64,000 nucleotides of DNA. It comes from Paenibacillus sp. G2S3. GTDB taxonomy: Bacteria > Bacillota > Bacilli > Paenibacillales > Paenibacillaceae. The position numbers and the translations under genes were made by a program. The notes under the pieces are model-generated. The model was not told the origin of the DNA. It ran no database searches and saw only the letters and a program-made list of their open reading frames with translations. The DNA is taken from positions 2,976,001 through 3,040,000 of the forward strand of contig NZ_CP126095.1 in NCBI RefSeq assembly GCF_030123105.1, given 5' to 3'. Position 1 is the first letter of the stretch. Each line of letters begins with the position of its first letter. Of the stretch, positions 62,232-64,000 are shown in pieces.

Positions 62232-62260
62232 TTGGAATTACATATCTACAAATCTATATA
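62232..62260 (+). promoter_or_regulatory. Promoter of the MFS gene with the same candidate operator
   Basis: TTGGAA (62232-62237) and TATATA (62255-62260) with a 17-base spacer. TACAAATCTATA (62247-62258) lies over the -10, as expected for repression by the upstream ArsR protein. Confidence 0.6.
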
Positions 62261-62290
62261 TGTAAATATGATTGGAGGATTACATTTAAT

Positions 62291-63466
62291 ATGAAAAAGG
62301 TTAACCCGTTGCTTATCATTATTCTGGCTTTAGGTGTATTTGGTATTATCACTACGGAAATGGGGATTATAGGTGTTCTACCGCAGATAACTCAAAAATT
62401 TAATATATCGACTTCACAGACTGGATGGCTTGTAAGTATATTTGCTTTAGTCGTTGCGATTTCAGGACCATTTTTGACATTACTCGCTTCTGGTATTAAT
62501 CGTAAATTTATTTTATTAACGGCAGTGCTTATTTTTGCGATATCAAATATTGTTTATGCTTATACATCCATGTTTGAAGTAATGTTGATTTTCCGTATTA
62601 TCCCTGCTATATTTCATCCCGTCTTTTTTTCGGTAGCTCTTGTGACCGCAGCCCAACTTGTCCCTCCAGAACAGAGTACCAAAGCAGTTACAAAGGTTTT
62701 CGCCGGAATCACAATCGGGTTTGCTTTTGGTGTGCCTTTGACTTCTTATCTCGCGGACAAAATATCATTAGAAGTTGCTTTCCTGTTTGGTGCTGTTGTA
62801 AGTATAATTGCCTTTTTAGGGATACTCGCTTGGCTTCCTTCCATGCCTGTTAAAGAAAAAATGTCTTATGGAAAGCAGCTTGGGATATTACGCAAACCCT
62901 TATTATGGTTAAATATTGTGACAGTTATTTTTATCTTTGCAGCTATGTTTTCTGTATATAGTTACTTTGCTGAGTATCTTGGTCAAGTAACACATATGAA
63001 CGGGTCATGGATAAGCATCATGTTGATGGTCTTTGGTATAATCATGATTTTTGGGAATTTTTTATTTGGGGGCCTTTTGCATAAAAGTATTACAAAGACC
63101 GTCATCATGTTTCCTCTGCTATATGCGGTAACTTACTTTTTCGTTTATTATCTAGGATCTTATTTTATTCCGATGGTTATTATCATAATCATTTGGGGGG
63201 CAGTGCATTCCGGCGGACTCATTGTCAGTCAAGCATGGTTAACGACCGAGGCAAAAGAAGCTCCAGAATTCGGTAACAGCTTGTTTATCTCATTCTCCAA
63301 TCTTGGGATTACTATAGGAACTTCTATCGGTGGCTGGTTTATTTCTCACTCGGGTATACATGAACTCCTCTGGATTGGAATTATGTTTTCACTGCTTGCT
63401 TTCTTAACGATCATAGTCAAAATTAAAATTTCTAGATCTAGTGTAGTCGAAGTAAATGTACATTAA
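62291..63466 (+). CDS. MFS transporter (DHA1/arabinose-efflux type)
   Basis: 391 residues with twelve hydrophobic segments. It has the antiporter-like opening IIITLALGVFGIITTEMGIIG (quoted in part) and the loop RIIPAIFHPVFFSVA. It probably exports drugs or sugars by proton exchange. GGAGG is 12 bases before ATG 62291. With the upstream ArsR gene it forms a regulator-transporter pair. Confidence 0.88.
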   Translation: MKKVNPLLIIILALGVFGIITTEMGIIGVLPQITQKFNISTSQTGWLVSIFALVVAISGPFLTLLASGINRKFILLTAVLIFAISNIVYAYTSMFEVMLIFRIIPAIFHPVFFSVALVTAAQLVPPEQSTKAVTKVFAGITIGFAFGVPLTSYLADKISLEVAFLFGAVVSIIAFLGILAWLPSMPVKEKMSYGKQLGILRKPLLWLNIVTVIFIFAAMFSVYSYFAEYLGQVTHMNGSWISIMLMVFGIIMIFGNFLFGGLLHKSITKTVIMFPLLYAVTYFFVYYLGSYFIPMVIIIIIWGAVHSGGLIVSQAWLTTEAKEAPEFGNSLFISFSNLGITIGTSIGGWFISHSGIHELLWIGIMFSLLAFLTIIVKIKISRSSVVEVNVH

Positions 63467-63488
63467 CGGGAAAAGATATTCATAAAAA

Positions 63489-63540
63489 AGCGATAGCCAA
63501 GTATCTTGATTTCCAGGTACAAAGCTGTCGCTGTTTTTTT
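63489..63540 (+). terminator. Terminator after the MFS gene
   Basis: AGCGATAGC and GCTGTCGCT (one G-T pair) around a loop of 26 bases, then a T-run. A-rich sequence on the left allows minus-strand use as well. Confidence 0.75.
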
Positions 63541-63634
63541 CATTAAGTCTCTTGTCTTGTGTTTTTCACTGTTTTGCTTTATTTTAATTAGACCCCATGA
63601 AGCTATTACATATGTAAAAGAAAGAGGTTTATCC

Positions 63635-64000
63635 ATGAGTAAAATGTATCTAGTAAAAATCTGCTTAGCTATTACCCTCCTACTCGGAATAACTACCGGT
63701 TGCACAATCACCGAGCAGTCTACTCCGGATCAAGCTCCATCTATAACAACAAGTCCTAGCCCTAAATCTGATGCTACCGCAAAGAATACAGAAGGGGACA
63801 ACAAACGTTTATTAGATGCTAAGGTAACACGGGTAGTTGATGGTGACACCATGAAGCTGACTATCGACGGTAAAAAAGAAACGATTCGTTTGTTACTAGT
63901 TGATACTCCTGAATCCGTTAATCCGAACATTCCTGAGCCACAGCCATTTTCCATAGAAGCCTCAGATTATGCCAAAAAGATGCTTACTAATAAAGATGTG
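63635..64000 (+). CDS. Thermonuclease-family lipoprotein (cut by window edge)
   Basis: 122 codons are visible, with no stop before the window ends. The N-terminal signal ends in the lipobox LGITTGC (Cys22), so the protein is anchored outside. A Ser/Thr/Pro-rich linker follows, then the start of a staphylococcal nuclease-like domain: AKVTRVVDGDTMKLTIDG and RLLLVDTPESV. The next catalytic Arg/Glu residues lie beyond the edge. AAGAGG precedes the ATG. Relatives such as YncB degrade extracellular nucleic acid. Confidence 0.85.
   Translation, partial: MSKMYLVKICLAITLLLGITTGCTITEQSTPDQAPSITTSPSPKSDATAKNTEGDNKRLLDAKVTRVVDGDTMKLTIDGKKETIRLLLVDTPESVNPNIPEPQPFSIEASDYAKKMLTNKDV

Noticed and set aside
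63463..63954. Two minus-strand frames at the right edge
   Set aside because: They lie opposite a lipoprotein thermonuclease with signal, lipobox and catalytic-domain start.
1..64000. tRNA, rRNA or transposase genes
   Set aside because: None was recognised on either strand by eye; a dedicated scan was not possible.

Overview
The window looks like a chromosomal segment of a Paenibacillus-type, spore-forming Firmicute. The reasons are strong AGGAGG-type ribosome binding sites, frequent GTG and TTG starts, a moderate GC content by eye, and the Bacillales gene order rsmD-coaD-ylbJ-ylbL-tmcAL(ylbM)-ylbN-rpmF. This is followed by fapR-plsX-fabH-fabD-fabG-acpP-fabF-rnc-smc-ftsY. A YjcZ-type spore peptide and YlbJ fit a sporulating host.

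Layout. 0-2.1 kb: end of an ABC-2 exporter with a GntR regulator, ATPase and membrane protein. 2.2-3.6 kb: a PilZ protein, a pentapeptide-repeat protein and an unlisted 41-residue Trp-rich peptide on the minus strand. 3.9-5.8 kb: a glucosaminidase-holin lysis pair, a small beta-rich protein and a YjcZ peptide, with no other phage genes. 5.9-6.7 kb: gene remnants and terminators. 6.9-24.9 kb: the conserved housekeeping block. Fatty-acid synthesis here is controlled by FapR through an operator at its own promoter, and the block carries several copies of a two-hairpin interspersed repeat of about 100 bp. 25-41 kb: an accessory region. It holds an ATP-grasp/alpha-E/transglutaminase operon, a 238-bp tandem array, and four damaged genes (a DUF1835-type gene, a GNAT acetyltransferase, hrpB and a MalT-like LuxR regulator). 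40.8-43.4 kb: three acetyltransferases. 43.9-47.9 kb: a homologue of the Bacillus replication terminator protein, a DivIVA-domain protein, and a glcT-EIIA-EIIBC sugar PTS operon with a RAT antiterminator in its leader. 48-56 kb: an ECF sigma factor, anti-sigma candidate and ABC transporter operon, an HxlR regulator divergent from GTP cyclohydrolase II, and an ABC-2 exporter. 57.7-61.7 kb: a two-component system with a LanFEG-like exporter. 61.9-63.5 kb: an ArsR-family regulator with a probably leaderless mRNA and an MFS transporter sharing a candidate operator. The right edge cuts a lipoprotein thermonuclease.

The most unusual material is in the repeats and small elements: the two-hairpin repeat (five copies in one orientation), the 238-bp array built from a 20-bp motif in both orientations, the RTP homologue beside a DivIVA protein, and the small Trp-rich peptide. 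All functional calls rest on motif recognition by eye and memory of the families. No database search was run.
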